This document shows, one piece after another, positions 1 to 10,145 of a stretch of 64,000 nucleotides of DNA. The notes beneath the pieces were generated by a model. It was not told where the DNA came from. It did no database searches and saw nothing but the letters and a program-made list of their open reading frames with translations. The position numbers were made by a program, and so were the translations under genes. The stretch is taken from NCBI RefSeq assembly GCF_000007305.1, contig NC_003413.1, positions 1,844,257 to 1,908,256 of the forward strand, given 5' to 3'. The first letter of the stretch is position 1, and every line of letters begins with the position of its first letter. The stretch comes from Pyrococcus furiosus DSM 3638. Its GTDB lineage: Archaea > Methanobacteriota_B > Thermococci > Thermococcales > Thermococcaceae.

Positions 1-397
1 GACCCTCTAGCCTTATAAATGCGATCTGCACAAATCTCTCTCCATATCTTAATTCGACAGGTTCATTTGAGGCATTGTAGAGCATTAGTGTTAAGTTTCC
101 ATCCCATCCTGGGTCAACCCAAGCAAAAGAACCAATAACCCCTTCTCTTGCTAAACTGCTCCTTATCTTCATATCCCCCATAACATCGTCGGGCAACTTT
201 ATCCTCTCGAGGGTTAGGATTAAGGCGTATTCCCTTGGAGGAATAACGACTTTTCCTTCCTTTTCCACGTCGATTAATTTCCCCTTAACAAAAGCCTCTC
301 TGCCCACTCTGAGGTCATAACCTGCTGGTTGGAGCGATTCTTCAGAAAATGGCTCTATAAGTATTTCTTTTCTGATTTTCCAGTCTGGAAGTAGCAT
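1..397 (-). CDS. dcd: dCTP deaminase, N-terminal part (runs off window)
   Basis: Deaminates dCTP to dUTP in pyrimidine deoxynucleotide synthesis; some archaeal members are bifunctional deaminase/dUTPases. About 132 residues are visible, starting MLLPDWKIRKEI and reading through the family segments QPAGYDLRVG, IRSSLAREGV (catalytic Arg-Ser region), WVDPGWDGNLTLMLYN and ELRYGERFVQIAF. The family is usually about 155-200 residues, so only a short C-terminal tail lies outside. The ATG at 397 follows a GGTGG ribosome binding site. It diverges from the tRNA-Arg gene. The product call is firm from motifs; mono- versus bifunctional cannot be decided because the C-terminus is missing. Confidence 0.9.
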   Translation of the reverse strand, partial: MLLPDWKIRKEILIEPFSEESLQPAGYDLRVGREAFVKGKLIDVEKEGKVVIPPREYALILTLERIKLPDDVMGDMKIRSSLAREGVIGSFAWVDPGWDGNLTLMLYNASNEPVELRYGERFVQIAFIRLEG

Positions 398-445
398 TTT
401 ACCACCGAAACCTTTATTTTTAATTTAATTTAAAGCCTTTTCTGA

Positions 446-523
446 GGGCCGGTGGCCTAGCCTGGATGGGGCGTCGGCCTTCGGAGCCGAAGGTCCCGGG
501 TTCAAATCCCGGCCGGCCCGCCA
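446..523 (+). tRNA. tRNA-Arg (anticodon TCG)
   Basis: A full cloverleaf can be folded: acceptor GGGCCGG pairs with CCGGCCC, D stem GCCT/GGGC, anticodon stem TCGGC/GCCGA around loop CTTCGGA, and T arm CCGGG-TTCAAAT-CCCGG. The anticodon is TCG, reading CGA arginine codons. CCA is encoded in the gene. An AT-rich TATA-like stretch (TTTAATTTAAA, around 420-433) lies just upstream. No intron is seen. Confidence 0.95.
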
Positions 524-604
524 ATCACAAATCCTAACTATTTCTCAAACTTCTAACTAAAAAAGCCATTCCAAGAAGCTTTTCAACAATACAGCTCACA
601 TTAA

Positions 605-739
605 AGTGTCTTTGCTTACCAAAAGTGTAAAGAACTCTGGGGTGTGAAACTCCTTATTGAGGAAGTTACGAGAGCTATTGGAGTTTCAGAGTTTCACAAA
701 AAATATCAATTGGTTAATAGAATCATGAATCTTAACTAG
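605..739 (+). pseudogene. short coding-like fragment in a gene-poor gap
   Basis: The 335 bases between tRNA-Arg and the next gene hold one open stretch of about 44 codons ending in TAG at 737-739. It reads like protein (GVKLLIEEVTRAIGV, then FHKKYQLVNRIMNLN) but has no good start codon or ribosome binding site. It may be the tail of a decayed gene. I do not recognise its family. The rest of the gap holds only AT-rich sequence that could contain the promoter of the next gene. Confidence 0.25.
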
Positions 740-866
740 ACGGCCAACCTATGCCTATGAGCAACCCACTATAATGTACCGGACCCCCAAGAAAAGTGTT
801 TCATATGGTACAAAGTAAAAAAAAGTGAATTTTTAATAAAATGGGAAAAAAGATTTGGTAGTGGGC

Positions 867-1538
867 ATGATGATATCCAAGAAGCTTTCTCTAGTTTTTA
901 CCATTATTCTCGTACTAGCCGTCCTAGTATATATCTCCAATCATGAACATCCCTCTACAACTACTAATAATACCAACCCCCAATCTAACGCTTTTACAAT
1001 CGAGAACCGAACATATAAGCTTGCAACAAAAGAGTTTAGTAATATCTTAAAAGAAGCAAAAGACCTATATCTAAATGTACTAAAAATGAATGAGACATGG
1101 AAGATCTTAATTTATGAGCCCTACTCCAACTTTTCTAAGACGTTTATATTAAACACCACTATCCTAAATGAAACTACTCTACTTATAGATCATGCAGTTT
1201 ATAAGTACGTAGTTGTGCATGTATATAATGCTGAATCCAAGTTCAACTTCATGCCTCAAAGGATTCATGTTGATGATTTACTCATTGAACTTCTGCCAAG
1301 AAATAAGTCAGTAACTTACACAGGTGTAATATCCTACAATTACAGGATAAGTTATGGGAATGAAACATACGAAACGTCATTTTCCTCCATAGGTTTTATC
1401 GAGGCATCATACTATCTCACAGTATCTACAAATAAAGTGAGTGACAACATATACCAAGTAAAGATCACAACAGCTAGAAAAATAGGCAATACTGCGTACA
1501 TCAATGTAGCGTGGATAATACTTATAAAAGAGGACTAA
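867..1538 (+). CDS. membrane-anchored protein of unknown function
   Basis: I do not recognise this protein. It begins MMISKKLSLVFTIILVLAVLVYI, a short basic end plus one hydrophobic segment, so it is probably a signal-anchored protein facing outside. A Ser/Thr/Asn-rich linker (residues about 30-45) leads into a soluble domain of about 180 residues with many N-x-S/T sequons, as in exported archaeal glycoproteins. No Cys-rich or catalytic motif is visible. Two ATGs at 867 and 870 are possible; in-frame TTG/GTG codons further upstream are less likely. It precedes a HAD-like gene on the same strand, separated by enough space for a separate promoter. Confidence 0.6.
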   Translation: MMISKKLSLVFTIILVLAVLVYISNHEHPSTTTNNTNPQSNAFTIENRTYKLATKEFSNILKEAKDLYLNVLKMNETWKILIYEPYSNFSKTFILNTTILNETTLLIDHAVYKYVVVHVYNAESKFNFMPQRIHVDDLLIELLPRNKSVTYTGVISYNYRISYGNETYETSFSSIGFIEASYYLTVSTNKVSDNIYQVKITTARKIGNTAYINVAWIILIKED

Positions 1539-1607
1539 ACTCCCAAAAGCTATCTTTGAAGTTGAATGGCAATAACTTTAAAACTCCTCCAGATGTGTAG
1601 CTCTCTG

Positions 1608-2273
1608 ATGATCATAGCCTTTGACTTTGATGGAACACTAGTAGATAGCTACTCATGCATAGAGGAGGCCTTCTACAGAGCTTTAAAACGTACTTATCCT
1701 TGGCTCCCTGGGAAGAGGTATATAGCAAAGTTATTAACAAAGTTAGAACTCCAATTTGAGAGGCCAAAGTTCGGAAAGCACGGAAGAAAAATAAAGCCCC
1801 CAATGAAGATTTTCCAAGGAAAATTTGCGAGAGCATGGTTTGAGGAAAGAGCCAAGCTTACAAAGCCTCTTGATGGAGCAAGAGAAGTTTTGGAAAGGCT
1901 AAAAGAAGACGGGCATATAGTGATTTCTTTCTCGGCAGAGGACTTTATCCCAGGAATAAAAGAATACAGGCTAAAGATTAGTGGCCTTTACGATCTTTTT
2001 GATGATGTAATAATATTTGGAAGGGATATCACGATCTGCGAGGCATTTAGCATTGTGAGGGAAAAGTATGGGTATGATACATTTGTTTGGGTTGATGACA
2101 AGCCATGGCGCTTCATAGGAAGGGGAGATGAAAATACTGAATACGTATGGATGTACTTCCCCTACACCGCGAGGTTCGTTAGCGATGATATTTTGGCCCA
2201 AATTCCTCATTTACATGTGATCTACGATCTTTGGAGCCTTCTTGATGTAGTTAAGAATTTGAAATCTAGATAG
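1608..2273 (+). CDS. HAD-superfamily hydrolase-like protein
   Basis: The N-terminus [14 protein letters not shown] contains HAD motif I (DxDGT/LVDS) with the nucleophilic Asp and the acid/base Asp. A later ISFSAED stretch may serve as motif II, and VWVDDKPW near residue 165 resembles the acidic motif IV. Likely a cytosolic phosphatase or phosphoesterase; the substrate is unknown. An ATG lies in frame at 1566, but I prefer 1608 because motif I then sits at the N-terminus as in the family, and a TTTAAAA box about 30 bases upstream would give a nearly leaderless transcript. Length is 221 residues. Confidence 0.7.
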   Translation: MIIAFDFDGTLVDSYSCIEEAFYRALKRTYPWLPGKRYIAKLLTKLELQFERPKFGKHGRKIKPPMKIFQGKFARAWFEERAKLTKPLDGAREVLERLKEDGHIVISFSAEDFIPGIKEYRLKISGLYDLFDDVIIFGRDITICEAFSIVREKYGYDTFVWVDDKPWRFIGRGDENTEYVWMYFPYTARFVSDDILAQIPHLHVIYDLWSLLDVVKNLKSR

Positions 2274-2331
2274 ACAGAAAACAGAAAGGCATATATTTTT
2301 CTATGTTAAAAGATTTTATGAGGGAAAAATT

Positions 2332-3678
2332 ATGGGAAAGCACTACATTCCTAACTCAGCTCATAAAGAAGAAATGCTAAAGGAAATCGGCTTTTCTTCA
2401 ATAGAAGAACTCTTTGCAGATGTTCCAGAGGGATTCATAAGGGAGTTCAACGTTCCAGAAGGAAAAAGTGAATACGAGGTATTCATGGAGATGAACGAGA
2501 TTCTAAGCAAGAACAAGACCGTGCTGGAGATGCCAACATTTCTCGGAGCAGGAACTTATTTCCACTACGTTCCAGCTCATGTAAAATACCTCATAGAGAG
2601 AAGTGAGTTCCTAACTTCTTACACCCCTTACCAGGCCGAGATAAGCCAGGGAATGCTCCAGGCTCTCTTCGAATATCAAAGCCTGATAGCTGAACTCGTA
2701 GGATTGCCCGTTGTCAATTCGTCAATGTACGACTGGGGCTCAGCTTTAGGTGAGGCAGCCTTAATGACGGTAAGACTTCACAGAGGAAAGAGATTAAAGT
2801 TCGTCGTTCCTAAGCACACACATCCCGAGAGAATGCAAGTTCTAAAAACCTACACCAGAGGAGCAAATCTGGAAATAGTGGAGGTAAAGTGGAATGATAG
2901 AGGCCAAGTTGATCTTGAAGATTTAAAAGAGAAGGTTAACGATGCTGCTGGAGTTTACGTAGAGATACCAAACTTCTTTGGACTTCTTGAAGAAAACATT
3001 CAAGAGATTGGAGAGATAGCCCATGAAGCGGGAGCATACTTCGTAGTCGGAGTTGATCCAACGATTTTAGGAGTAGTAGAGGCCCCGGGAGAATTAGGAG
3101 CAGATATAGTTGTTGGAGAAGCTTCATACTTTGGAAGTCCAATGAACTTTGGGGGGCCCAGGGCCGGAATTTTCGCAACTAGAAACGATCCTAAATTTAT
3201 CAGACAGATGCCTGGGAGAATTATAGGAATGACGAAGGACGCAGAAGGAAAGAGAGCCTTCGTGATGACACTCCAGACGAGAGAGCAACACATAAGGAGA
3301 GCTAAAGCTACTTCAAACATTTGTTCAAATGAAGCTCTAGTGGCAGTGGCCGCAGCGATCCACATAGCTTCCCTGGGACCCAAGGGAATGCAAGAGCTTG
3401 GGGAAGTAATACTGAAAAATACCGCCTATCTAAAGAAGAGGCTCAGTGAAGTTGCAGAGATACCTTTTGATGGCGTGAACTTCAAGGACGTTCTTGTAAA
3501 ATTCGAAAAGCCCTACCAAGAAATCCACGAGCATCTATTGCAGAAAAATATTCACGGTGGTTACTACGTTAAGCCCCATTTCCCAGAGCTTGGAGAAAGT
3601 GCCCTCTTTGCAGCTACAGAGACTACAAGAAAGGAATGGATTGATGCACTGATAGATGCCCTTAGGGAGGTGTTGTAA
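2332..3678 (+). CDS. gcvPA: glycine decarboxylase (P-protein) subunit 1
   Basis: First half of the split P-protein of the glycine cleavage system, which decarboxylates glycine and passes the aminomethyl group to lipoyl H-protein. The 448-residue length and segments such as [28 protein letters not shown] and [18 protein letters not shown] are typical. The ATG follows a GAGGGAA ribosome binding site. Its stop codon is directly followed by the ATG of the second subunit, so the two are certainly co-transcribed. T-, H- and L-proteins are not in this window. Confidence 0.95.
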   Translation: MGKHYIPNSAHKEEMLKEIGFSSIEELFADVPEGFIREFNVPEGKSEYEVFMEMNEILSKNKTVLEMPTFLGAGTYFHYVPAHVKYLIERSEFLTSYTPYQAEISQGMLQALFEYQSLIAELVGLPVVNSSMYDWGSALGEAALMTVRLHRGKRLKFVVPKHTHPERMQVLKTYTRGANLEIVEVKWNDRGQVDLEDLKEKVNDAAGVYVEIPNFFGLLEENIQEIGEIAHEAGAYFVVGVDPTILGVVEAPGELGADIVVGEASYFGSPMNFGGPRAGIFATRNDPKFIRQMPGRIIGMTKDAEGKRAFVMTLQTREQHIRRAKATSNICSNEALVAVAAAIHIASLGPKGMQELGEVILKNTAYLKKRLSEVAEIPFDGVNFKDVLVKFEKPYQEIHEHLLQKNIHGGYYVKPHFPELGESALFAATETTRKEWIDALIDALREVL

Positions 3679-5187
3679 ATGTTCAGACAGGCAAAATGGG
3701 ATGAACCGCTAATTTTCGAGCTCTCAAGGCCTGGGAGAGTTGGATACACTCTTCCTAAGCCCATTGAAGACATAAAGGTTGATATTCCCGAGAAGTTGAG
3801 GAGGAAGAGTAAGCTTGAACTTCCAGAGTTAAGCGAGCCTGAAATAGTTAAGCACTACACAAGGCTAAGCGAGATGAATTACGGCGTTGACTCTGGAATA
3901 TATCCACTTGGCTCATGTACAATGAAGTATAATCCAAAGATAAACGAGGAGATCGCCACTCATCCAAAAGTTGCTTACATTCATCCCTATCAAGATGAGA
4001 GAACAGTTCAAGGTGCACTTGCAATAATGTGGGAGCTCGAGCAGTGGCTTAAGGAGATAACAGGCATGGATCGCTTTACTCTCCAACCAGCAGCTGGAGC
4101 AAATGGAGAGTTTACTGGAGTGATGATAATTAGAGCCTATCATTTAGACAATGGAGAGCCCCAGAGAAATGAAATGTTAGTTCCAGACTCAGCTCACGGA
4201 ACAAATCCAGCATCAGCAGCAATGGCAGGATTCAAAGTTATTGAAATACCATCCAATGAGAATGGAACAATTGATTTAGAGGCATTAGAAAATGCCGTAA
4301 GTGAAAGAACTGCTGGATTAATGCTGACAAACCCAAACACCCTGGGAATATTCGAAGATGAGATAGTGGAAATAGCTAAGATAATCCACAAGGCTGGGGG
4401 GTTGCTCTACTACGATGGTGCGAACCTCAATGGAATTCTTGGAAAGATAAGGCCTGGAGACATGGGATTTGACATTGTGCACCTCAACCTCCACAAGACG
4501 TTTTCAACTCCTCACGGTGGAGGAGGTCCAGGGGCTGGGCCCGTAGGAGTTAAAGAGTTTCTGAAAGATTATCTACCAGTGCCACTGGTGAGTTATGACG
4601 AGAAAAGCGGTAGGTATTACCTTGACTACAACGTGCCAAAGAGCATTGGAAAGGTGAAGGAGCTTTATGGAAACTTTGCAGTTCTTGTGAGGGCATTAAC
4701 TTACCTTAAGATAATGGGAAGAGATGGCCTGAGAGAAGTGAGTGAGATAGCAGTTTTAAACGCAAACTATCTAACCCAAAAGCTCAAGGGGACAAGGGGA
4801 TATTCTCTCCCAGGGAAAGAGCTCAGGAAGCACGAAGTTGTATTCTCAGCAGAACCCATGAAGAAAGAGACTGGAGTTAAAGCTCTAGACGTTGCAAAGA
4901 GGCTCTTAGACTTTGGAATGCACGCCCCAACCATATACTTCCCCCTAATTGTACATGAGGCCTTAATGATCGAACCTACTGAAACCGTAAGTAAGGAGGA
5001 GCTAGATGCCTACGTTGAGGCTCTAAAGAGGATTAGCGAAGAGGCCTACACAAACCCAGAGATCGTTAAGAGTGCTCCCCACAACACGGCAGTTAAAAGA
5101 GTTGACGATGTTTTAGCAGCCAAGAAGCCAATTGTTACGTGGAGAATGTACAAGGAGCTAAAAGAGAAAGGAGAAGTTGACTACTAA
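3679..5187 (+). CDS. gcvPB: glycine decarboxylase (P-protein) subunit 2
   Basis: Second half of the two-subunit P-protein. It carries the pyridoxal phosphate lysine in [18 protein letters not shown] (about residue 275) and the substrate-pocket stretch [12 protein letters not shown] (about residue 75). Its 502 residues match the bacterial and archaeal two-gene type. The ATG at 3679 abuts the TAA of gcvPA. A minus-strand C/D sRNA gene begins essentially at its stop codon. Confidence 0.95.
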   Translation: MFRQAKWDEPLIFELSRPGRVGYTLPKPIEDIKVDIPEKLRRKSKLELPELSEPEIVKHYTRLSEMNYGVDSGIYPLGSCTMKYNPKINEEIATHPKVAYIHPYQDERTVQGALAIMWELEQWLKEITGMDRFTLQPAAGANGEFTGVMIIRAYHLDNGEPQRNEMLVPDSAHGTNPASAAMAGFKVIEIPSNENGTIDLEALENAVSERTAGLMLTNPNTLGIFEDEIVEIAKIIHKAGGLLYYDGANLNGILGKIRPGDMGFDIVHLNLHKTFSTPHGGGGPGAGPVGVKEFLKDYLPVPLVSYDEKSGRYYLDYNVPKSIGKVKELYGNFAVLVRALTYLKIMGRDGLREVSEIAVLNANYLTQKLKGTRGYSLPGKELRKHEVVFSAEPMKKETGVKALDVAKRLLDFGMHAPTIYFPLIVHEALMIEPTETVSKEELDAYVEALKRISEEAYTNPEIVKSAPHNTAVKRVDDVLAAKKPIVTWRMYKELKEKGEVDY

Positions 5188-5241
5188 GGTCAGACAGTGC
5201 CAGTATCATCACAACTCAGACCGGTAAACGCTCATCATCCC
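5188..5241 (-). ncRNA. C/D-box methylation guide sRNA
   Basis: Read on the minus strand, the order is box C ATGATGA (5232-5238), a guide of about 12 bases, box D' CTGA (5216-5219), a short spacer, box C' GTGATGA (5206-5212), a guide of about 12 bases, and box D CTGA (5190-5193). Box sequence, spacing and total size of about 55 bases fit archaeal C/D sRNAs that direct 2'-O-methylation with L7Ae, Nop5 and fibrillarin. Targets were not determined. Confidence 0.8.
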
Positions 5242-5291
5242 CTTTCTTTTTATCGTTTCTTTTTTAAAACCAATCCGCCTATTTTATATGA

Positions 5292-5345
5292 CCGATGAGG
5301 AGCGTTAGCCACGCTGAAGATGATGACAAGAGGGTTAGCCGAGGT
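5292..5345 (+). ncRNA. C/D-box methylation guide sRNA
   Basis: Plus-strand order: a C box variant CGATGAG (5293-5299), a guide of about 14 bases, D' CTGA (5314-5317), C' ATGATGA (5320-5326), a guide of about 12 bases, and D variant CCGA (5339-5342). A TATTTTATATG stretch just upstream could be its TATA box. It lies about 50 bases from the oppositely oriented sRNA gene at 5188-5241. The C and D boxes are each one base off consensus, so it is a little less certain than its neighbour. Confidence 0.7.
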
Positions 5346-5506
5346 CTTCTCTCACAATTTTAAAGAATTCATGGAGAAATTTAACTCCTTCAGGATTGTC
5401 AACTACGGTGGGGTGAATAGAGAGGAAGAAAGGTAAAATGCTAAGATAATAGGGAGCAGGACTCTGGCTTTCATAGATGATAAATTTAGGATGAAAAAAT
5501 AAAAAC

Positions 5507-6373
5507 TTATCCCATCCACCTTTTAAGGAACTCTCCAACTCTACTTTTCCACTCTTCTGGAAAGACTTGAATTGTCCTTACATGAGGAGCGTCTGTGACC
5601 CACAATTCAACGTTCGGATTTACATGCTTGTTTCTCTCGTAAAACTCTTGAACTTCCTCGACTTTTACGAGTGTATCTCTTCTACCTATGATCAAAAAGA
5701 GTGGTTTCTTAATGCTATTTGTATAATTAAGAACATTTATAGGCCTTCCACCAGAAAATAGTTCTGAAAAAGGTTTAACGAATGAATAAAGCCATTCTGG
5801 AAGTTTTGCAAAATACTTCATTCCTCTTGCTCCTGTTTTATCTAGGTATATTGGTGGTGAATCTGCAACTCCGCAACAAATTTCTTTAACTTCGCTTAAT
5901 CCCCTAATTGCAACTAATGCCCCCATTGAAAATCCAATCACTCCAATTCTCTTAGATTTCTCTGGATAATTATCTTTTAACCACTTTACACCGGCCTTTA
6001 AGTCCAGAATTTCCTTATCTCCAACAGTTGTATATTTTCCTCCACTTTTTCCATGGGCCCTAAAGTCAAATGCCAAAACATTGTACCCTTCTTTTAAGAG
6101 GAACTCTATCACGGGCCTCATGTAGTGCTCGGCCCATCTGCTCGAGGTATAACCGTGTAGGGGAATTACAGTTTTGTCGCTGCCATTATCTATCCACCAC
6201 CCACTAAGCTTAACGTTGTCTTCGGTGGTGATTTCAACGTCTTTGTATTCAAAGCTAAGGTCTTTTGGAGTCCAATTCCCTACTACCCTAGGTGGATTTA
6301 CCATTTTATACCCCACAAAGGCTGTAAAAACTAGGAAGAGAACTAAAGCAGCTACAAGTATTTCAATTATCAC
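5507..6373 (-). CDS. membrane-anchored alpha/beta hydrolase
   Basis: A serine hydrolase of the alpha/beta fold. Residues 1-22 form one hydrophobic segment, so the enzyme is probably membrane-tethered. The nucleophile elbow GFSMG lies near residue 150, an oxyanion segment IPLHGYTSSRW near residue 73, an acid near GRRDTLVKV and the catalytic His near DAPHVR at the end. This resembles the BAAT/bem46-type esterases. Translation starts at GTG 6373 after GGAGGTAG. The gene follows the MFS transporter by 13 bases on the same strand, so the two form an operon. The substrate is unknown. Confidence 0.8.
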   Translation of the reverse strand: MIIEILVAALVLFLVFTAFVGYKMVNPPRVVGNWTPKDLSFEYKDVEITTEDNVKLSGWWIDNGSDKTVIPLHGYTSSRWAEHYMRPVIEFLLKEGYNVLAFDFRAHGKSGGKYTTVGDKEILDLKAGVKWLKDNYPEKSKRIGVIGFSMGALVAIRGLSEVKEICCGVADSPPIYLDKTGARGMKYFAKLPEWLYSFVKPFSELFSGGRPINVLNYTNSIKKPLFLIIGRRDTLVKVEEVQEFYERNKHVNPNVELWVTDAPHVRTIQVFPEEWKSRVGEFLKRWMG

Positions 6374-6386
6374 CTACCTCCCTCCC

Positions 6387-7715
6387 CTAGTCCATATCTG
6401 GTATGTACTCATACATATCGCTACTTCCACCCTTGATGTCCCCTCTCCTAACGAACTGCATGGTTATTGCAGCCAGTACAAAGAACACAATGGCAAATGG
6501 GATAAGAGTGGAATAGCTTGTCAGGTCTATTAGAGCCCCTGATAATGGTGGGGCAACAAGATTTGCTGCTTGGCTGAAGAAGTAGTATAATCCAGTATAT
6601 CCTCCAACCTTTTCCCTCACCGTCATGTCAACAACCATGGGGAGGGAGTTGACGTTAACCATTGCCCACCCAATTCCAGCTAGGAAAAACAGACCCATGA
6701 ACTTGAGAACAACAGGATCAGTCAAGGAGTCGGACGCTGGCTTCGTTGTTTGCCCCAATATATGGGCTAATATGAGAACTATGACTATTAAAACAAGGCC
6801 AGCCGTTATTGTCTTTCTTCTTCCAATTTTTCCTCCAAGGAATCCCGCAGGTATTGCAAATATCATGAAACTTAGGGAAACAACTCCCATAATGAAGGCT
6901 CCTGTGCTCTCACTGATTCCCAGGTGATACTTGGCATAGCTGGTGAAGAAAGTTTCCAGGGAGTTAAACGCTATGAACCAGAAGAATATCGCTAGTAATA
7001 TTGCTAGTAAGCTTTTCTCTTTGCTTAGGAACACATCCTTTAAGTTCTCTTTCAGCTCTCCAAAGCTCTTGTGAGCGGTTTCAGAAAGTATTTTTCTAAT
7101 TTCCAACTTTTGTCCCTTAATGCAGTATTCTTCTGGCTCTGGAACTAGTATCACGACAAGGAGGTTCGCCAAAAGCATGACAATTGCACCCACATAGAAT
7201 GGAAGTGCGTAGTTGATGTCATAGAGAAACTTTCCACCAAAGTAAGCTAACAGAGCTCCAAGTCCTCCCATAAAGTTTATTATCCCATTTGCTTGGCTTC
7301 TCTTTTCGCTTGGGGTTATGTCAGGCATGAAGGCGATGACAGGAGATCTGAAGAGAGCCATAAAAAAGTTCATGAAGATTATCGTGCCCATAAAGAGGGC
7401 AAGATTCTCATATTTTCTCGCCACTGGAATTAGGGCGAACATTATTGCAGCAGAGGGTGCTCCAAGTAATATGTAGGGTTTTCTTCTTCCAATCCTCGTT
7501 CTCGTCATGTCGCTAAGTGCTCCCAGGAAGGGCAATAGAATAACCGCAAAGAGGTTATCTATTGTCATGATGAAGCCTGTTATTGTCCTGTTCATCTTGA
7601 ATGTCTCCTGCAGGAAAATTGGGATGTATGCATTATAGAGGGACCATATTATGCTTATACCGAAGAAACCAAAACCAAGGAGGAATATCATCGAATACCT
7701 GAACTTTCTTTCCAT
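6387..7715 (-). CDS. MFS-family transporter (sugar/cation symporter-like)
   Basis: 442 residues with about 12 hydrophobic segments. The loop 2-3 signature RTRIGRRKPYILLGAP and its counterpart GGKIGRRKTITAG in the second half mark the major facilitator superfamily, close to the GPH or SLC45-like sugar symporters. The ATG at 7715 follows a GGGGGAGGG ribosome binding site. It heads an operon with the hydrolase at 5507-6373, which could process what is imported. The substrate cannot be read from the sequence. Confidence 0.85.
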   Translation of the reverse strand: MERKFRYSMIFLLGFGFFGISIIWSLYNAYIPIFLQETFKMNRTITGFIMTIDNLFAVILLPFLGALSDMTRTRIGRRKPYILLGAPSAAIMFALIPVARKYENLALFMGTIIFMNFFMALFRSPVIAFMPDITPSEKRSQANGIINFMGGLGALLAYFGGKFLYDINYALPFYVGAIVMLLANLLVVILVPEPEEYCIKGQKLEIRKILSETAHKSFGELKENLKDVFLSKEKSLLAILLAIFFWFIAFNSLETFFTSYAKYHLGISESTGAFIMGVVSLSFMIFAIPAGFLGGKIGRRKTITAGLVLIVIVLILAHILGQTTKPASDSLTDPVVLKFMGLFFLAGIGWAMVNVNSLPMVVDMTVREKVGGYTGLYYFFSQAANLVAPPLSGALIDLTSYSTLIPFAIVFFVLAAITMQFVRRGDIKGGSSDMYEYIPDMD

Positions 7716-7869
7716 TCTCTTCCCTCCCCCAAGTTGTCATTCTGGCCAATTTTGGCTCCTAGAGTTAATAAGAAATTCCCGATACGGAGTTGAAAATATG
7801 ACAAAAATTTAATAGGGTATAGAAAAATTGTTATTATCCTTCCTCATGCATTGAATGGTGGGAAACCCT
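7716..7869. promoter_or_regulatory. divergent promoter region with small inverted repeat
   Basis: This region separates the divergent MFS and glycerol operons. It contains a perfect inverted repeat GCCAA-tt-TTGGC (7745-7756) and, before the glycerol operon, an AT-rich TATA-like stretch (AAAATTTAATAGGG, about 7802-7816). The repeat is short and could be chance. Confidence 0.3.
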
Positions 7870-8616
7870 ATGTGGGAAAGAGATAAGATAATAGTTCTTG
7901 GACATAGGGGATACATGGCAAAATATCCAGAGAACAGCCTGCTCTCAATTAGAAAGGCTATTGAAGCGGGCGCAGATGGTGTTGAAATCGACGTGTGGTT
8001 GAGTAAAGATAATAAGGTAATATTAATGCATGATGAAACAATCGATAGAACTAGCAATCTCAAGGGTAGACAAAAGGAGATGACGCTAGAGGAGTTGAAA
8101 AAGGCCAATATCGGAATGGGGGAAAGAATTCCAACTCTAGAGGAAGTTTTCGAGATTTTACCAAAAGACGCTTTGCTCAATATAGAGATCAAGGACAGGG
8201 ATGCTGCAAAAGAAGTTGCCAGGATAGTCTCTGAGAATAACCCTGAGAGAGTTATGATATCCTCCTTTGACATAGAAGCATTAAGAGAGTACAGAAAGTA
8301 CGATGATACAACAATTATGGGCCTACTAGTGGACAAAGAGGAAACCGTTCCGCTTATTCCAAAGCTTAAAGAAAAGCTAAACCTATGGTCTGTAAACGTA
8401 CCTATGGAGGCAATCCCAATTATAGGCTTTGAGAAAACTTACCAAGCAATCAAATGGGTCAGAAGTTTAGGATTGAAGATAGTTCTATGGACGGAAGATG
8501 ACAAATTATTCTATGTAGATGAGAACCTAAAGAGGCTCCTTGGCATGTTTGAAGTTGTAATAGCTAATGATGTTGAGAGAATGGTATCCTACCTTTCTTC
8601 CCTGGGAATAAGGTAA
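7870..8616 (+). CDS. glycerophosphodiester phosphodiesterase
   Basis: Hydrolyses glycerophosphodiesters to glycerol phosphate and an alcohol. The GDPD signature is plain: [14 protein letters not shown] (catalytic His and Arg), [26 protein letters not shown] (second catalytic His) and LNIEIKD. With the start at ATG 7870 it has 248 residues, normal for the short cytosolic form; 7870 is chosen because GGTGGG lies at a proper distance, whereas the in-frame ATG at 7855 has none. It is the first gene of a run leading to glycerol kinase and glycerol-3-phosphate dehydrogenase, so it probably feeds that route. Confidence 0.9.
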   Translation: MWERDKIIVLGHRGYMAKYPENSLLSIRKAIEAGADGVEIDVWLSKDNKVILMHDETIDRTSNLKGRQKEMTLEELKKANIGMGERIPTLEEVFEILPKDALLNIEIKDRDAAKEVARIVSENNPERVMISSFDIEALREYRKYDDTTIMGLLVDKEETVPLIPKLKEKLNLWSVNVPMEAIPIIGFEKTYQAIKWVRSLGLKIVLWTEDDKLFYVDENLKRLLGMFEVVIANDVERMVSYLSSLGIR

Positions 8617-8660
8617 AAATAATAACCCTTCTTTTTCATAACTCTAAATCAGGTGGTTAA

Positions 8661-10133
8661 ATGGACCGCTATATCCTCTCTTTAGATGAGGGCACAACTT
8701 CCGCCAGGGCAATAATATTTGATAAGAACAGCAATGTTCTAGGAATTGGGCAGTATGAATTCCCTCAATACTATCCCAAGCCAGGGTGGGTAGAGCATAA
8801 TCCAGAGGAAATTTGGGAGGCTCAAGTGAAAGCAATAAAGACTGCGATAGAGAAAGCCAAGATAGAGGCAAATCAAATAGCTGCTATTGGAGTCACAAAC
8901 CAGCGTGAAACTACAGTTATTTGGAAAAAAGATGGGAAACCCGTTTACAATGCCATTGTGTGGCAGTGCAGAAGAACTGCTGAAATGGTTGAGGAAATTA
9001 AGAGAGAATATAGTGATGTCATTAAAGAAAAGACAGGTCTTGTTCCAGATGCCTACTTTTCAGCCTCAAAGATAGCATGGCTCTTGGACAATGTCCCTGG
9101 GCTTAGAGAAAAAGCGGAAAAAGGAGAGGTTATGTTCGGTACAATTGACACCTTTCTAATTTACAGGCTTACGGGAGAGCACGTAACGGACTATTCAAAT
9201 GCCTCCAGAACAATGTTGTTCAACATTAATAAGCTGGAGTGGGATGAAGAGCTTTTAGAGATCTTTAAGATTCCCGATGGAATTTTACCTGATGTAAAAG
9301 AATCTAGTGAAATCTATGGCTATACAAAAATTCTTGGCCCAGAAATTCCAGTTAGTGGGGATGCTGGAGATCAACAGGCTGCTCTCTTTGGCCAAGCAGC
9401 ATTTGAAGAGGGAATGGTAAAGGCCACTTACGGGACTGGAAACTTCATATTGGCGAATACAGGAAGAATGCTTCTTTATTCAGATAACCTCCTCACAACG
9501 GTTGCATGGGGGATTAATGGGAAGGTAAATTATGCCCTGGAAGGCAGTATCTTCATCACGGGAGCAGCTGTTCAGTGGTTGAGAGACGGGATTAAGATAA
9601 TCAGCAATGCCGCTGAGACTGAAGAATTAGCTACTAAGTTAGAGAGCAACGAGGGAGTCTACTTCGTTCCAGCATTTGTAGGATTGGGAGCTCCCTACTG
9701 GGATCAGTTCGCTAGGGGGTTGATAATTGGAATAACAAGGGGAACTGGGAGAGAACATCTTGCAAGGGCAACCTTAGAGGCCATAGCTTACCTCACAAGG
9801 GATGTAATTGAAGAGATGGAAAAGCTGATACAGATAAAGGAGCTTCGCGTGGATGGTGGAGCCACTGTTAACAACTTCCTCATGCAGTTCCAGGCTGATA
9901 TCCTCAATAAGAAAGTTATTAGACCTGTAGTTAAAGAGACCACTGCCCTTGGAGCTGCCTACTTAGCTGGTTTGGCCGTAGACTATTGGGAAAGCATGGA
10001 GGAGATATCACAACTCTGGAGAGCTGAGAGAGTATTTGAACCTCAGATGGATGAAAAAACTAGAGAAAAACTATATAGGGGATGGAAAGAGGCCGTTAAG
10101 AGAGCTTTAGGTTGGGCCAAAGTTGTGAGTTGA
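8661..10133 (+). CDS. glpK: glycerol kinase
   Basis: Phosphorylates glycerol to sn-glycerol 3-phosphate with ATP. FGGY-family features are clear: [14 protein letters not shown] phosphate loop at the N-terminus, [35 protein letters not shown] (catalytic Asp) and [17 protein letters not shown] near the C-terminus. 490 residues is the usual length. It lies 12 bases before the FAD-dependent G3P dehydrogenase, in the same operon. Confidence 0.97.
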
Positions 10134-10145
10134 GGAGGGGGATAA

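Noticed and set aside
5335-5538. Open frame of 67 codons on the minus strand
   Set aside because: It overlaps the alpha/beta hydrolase end and the sRNA at 5292-5345 and does not look like a protein of any known pattern.
7745-7756. GCCAA-tt-TTGGC as an operator for the glycerol operon
   Set aside because: Only 5-bp arms and a single copy; listed within the intergenic region but not promoted to a finding.
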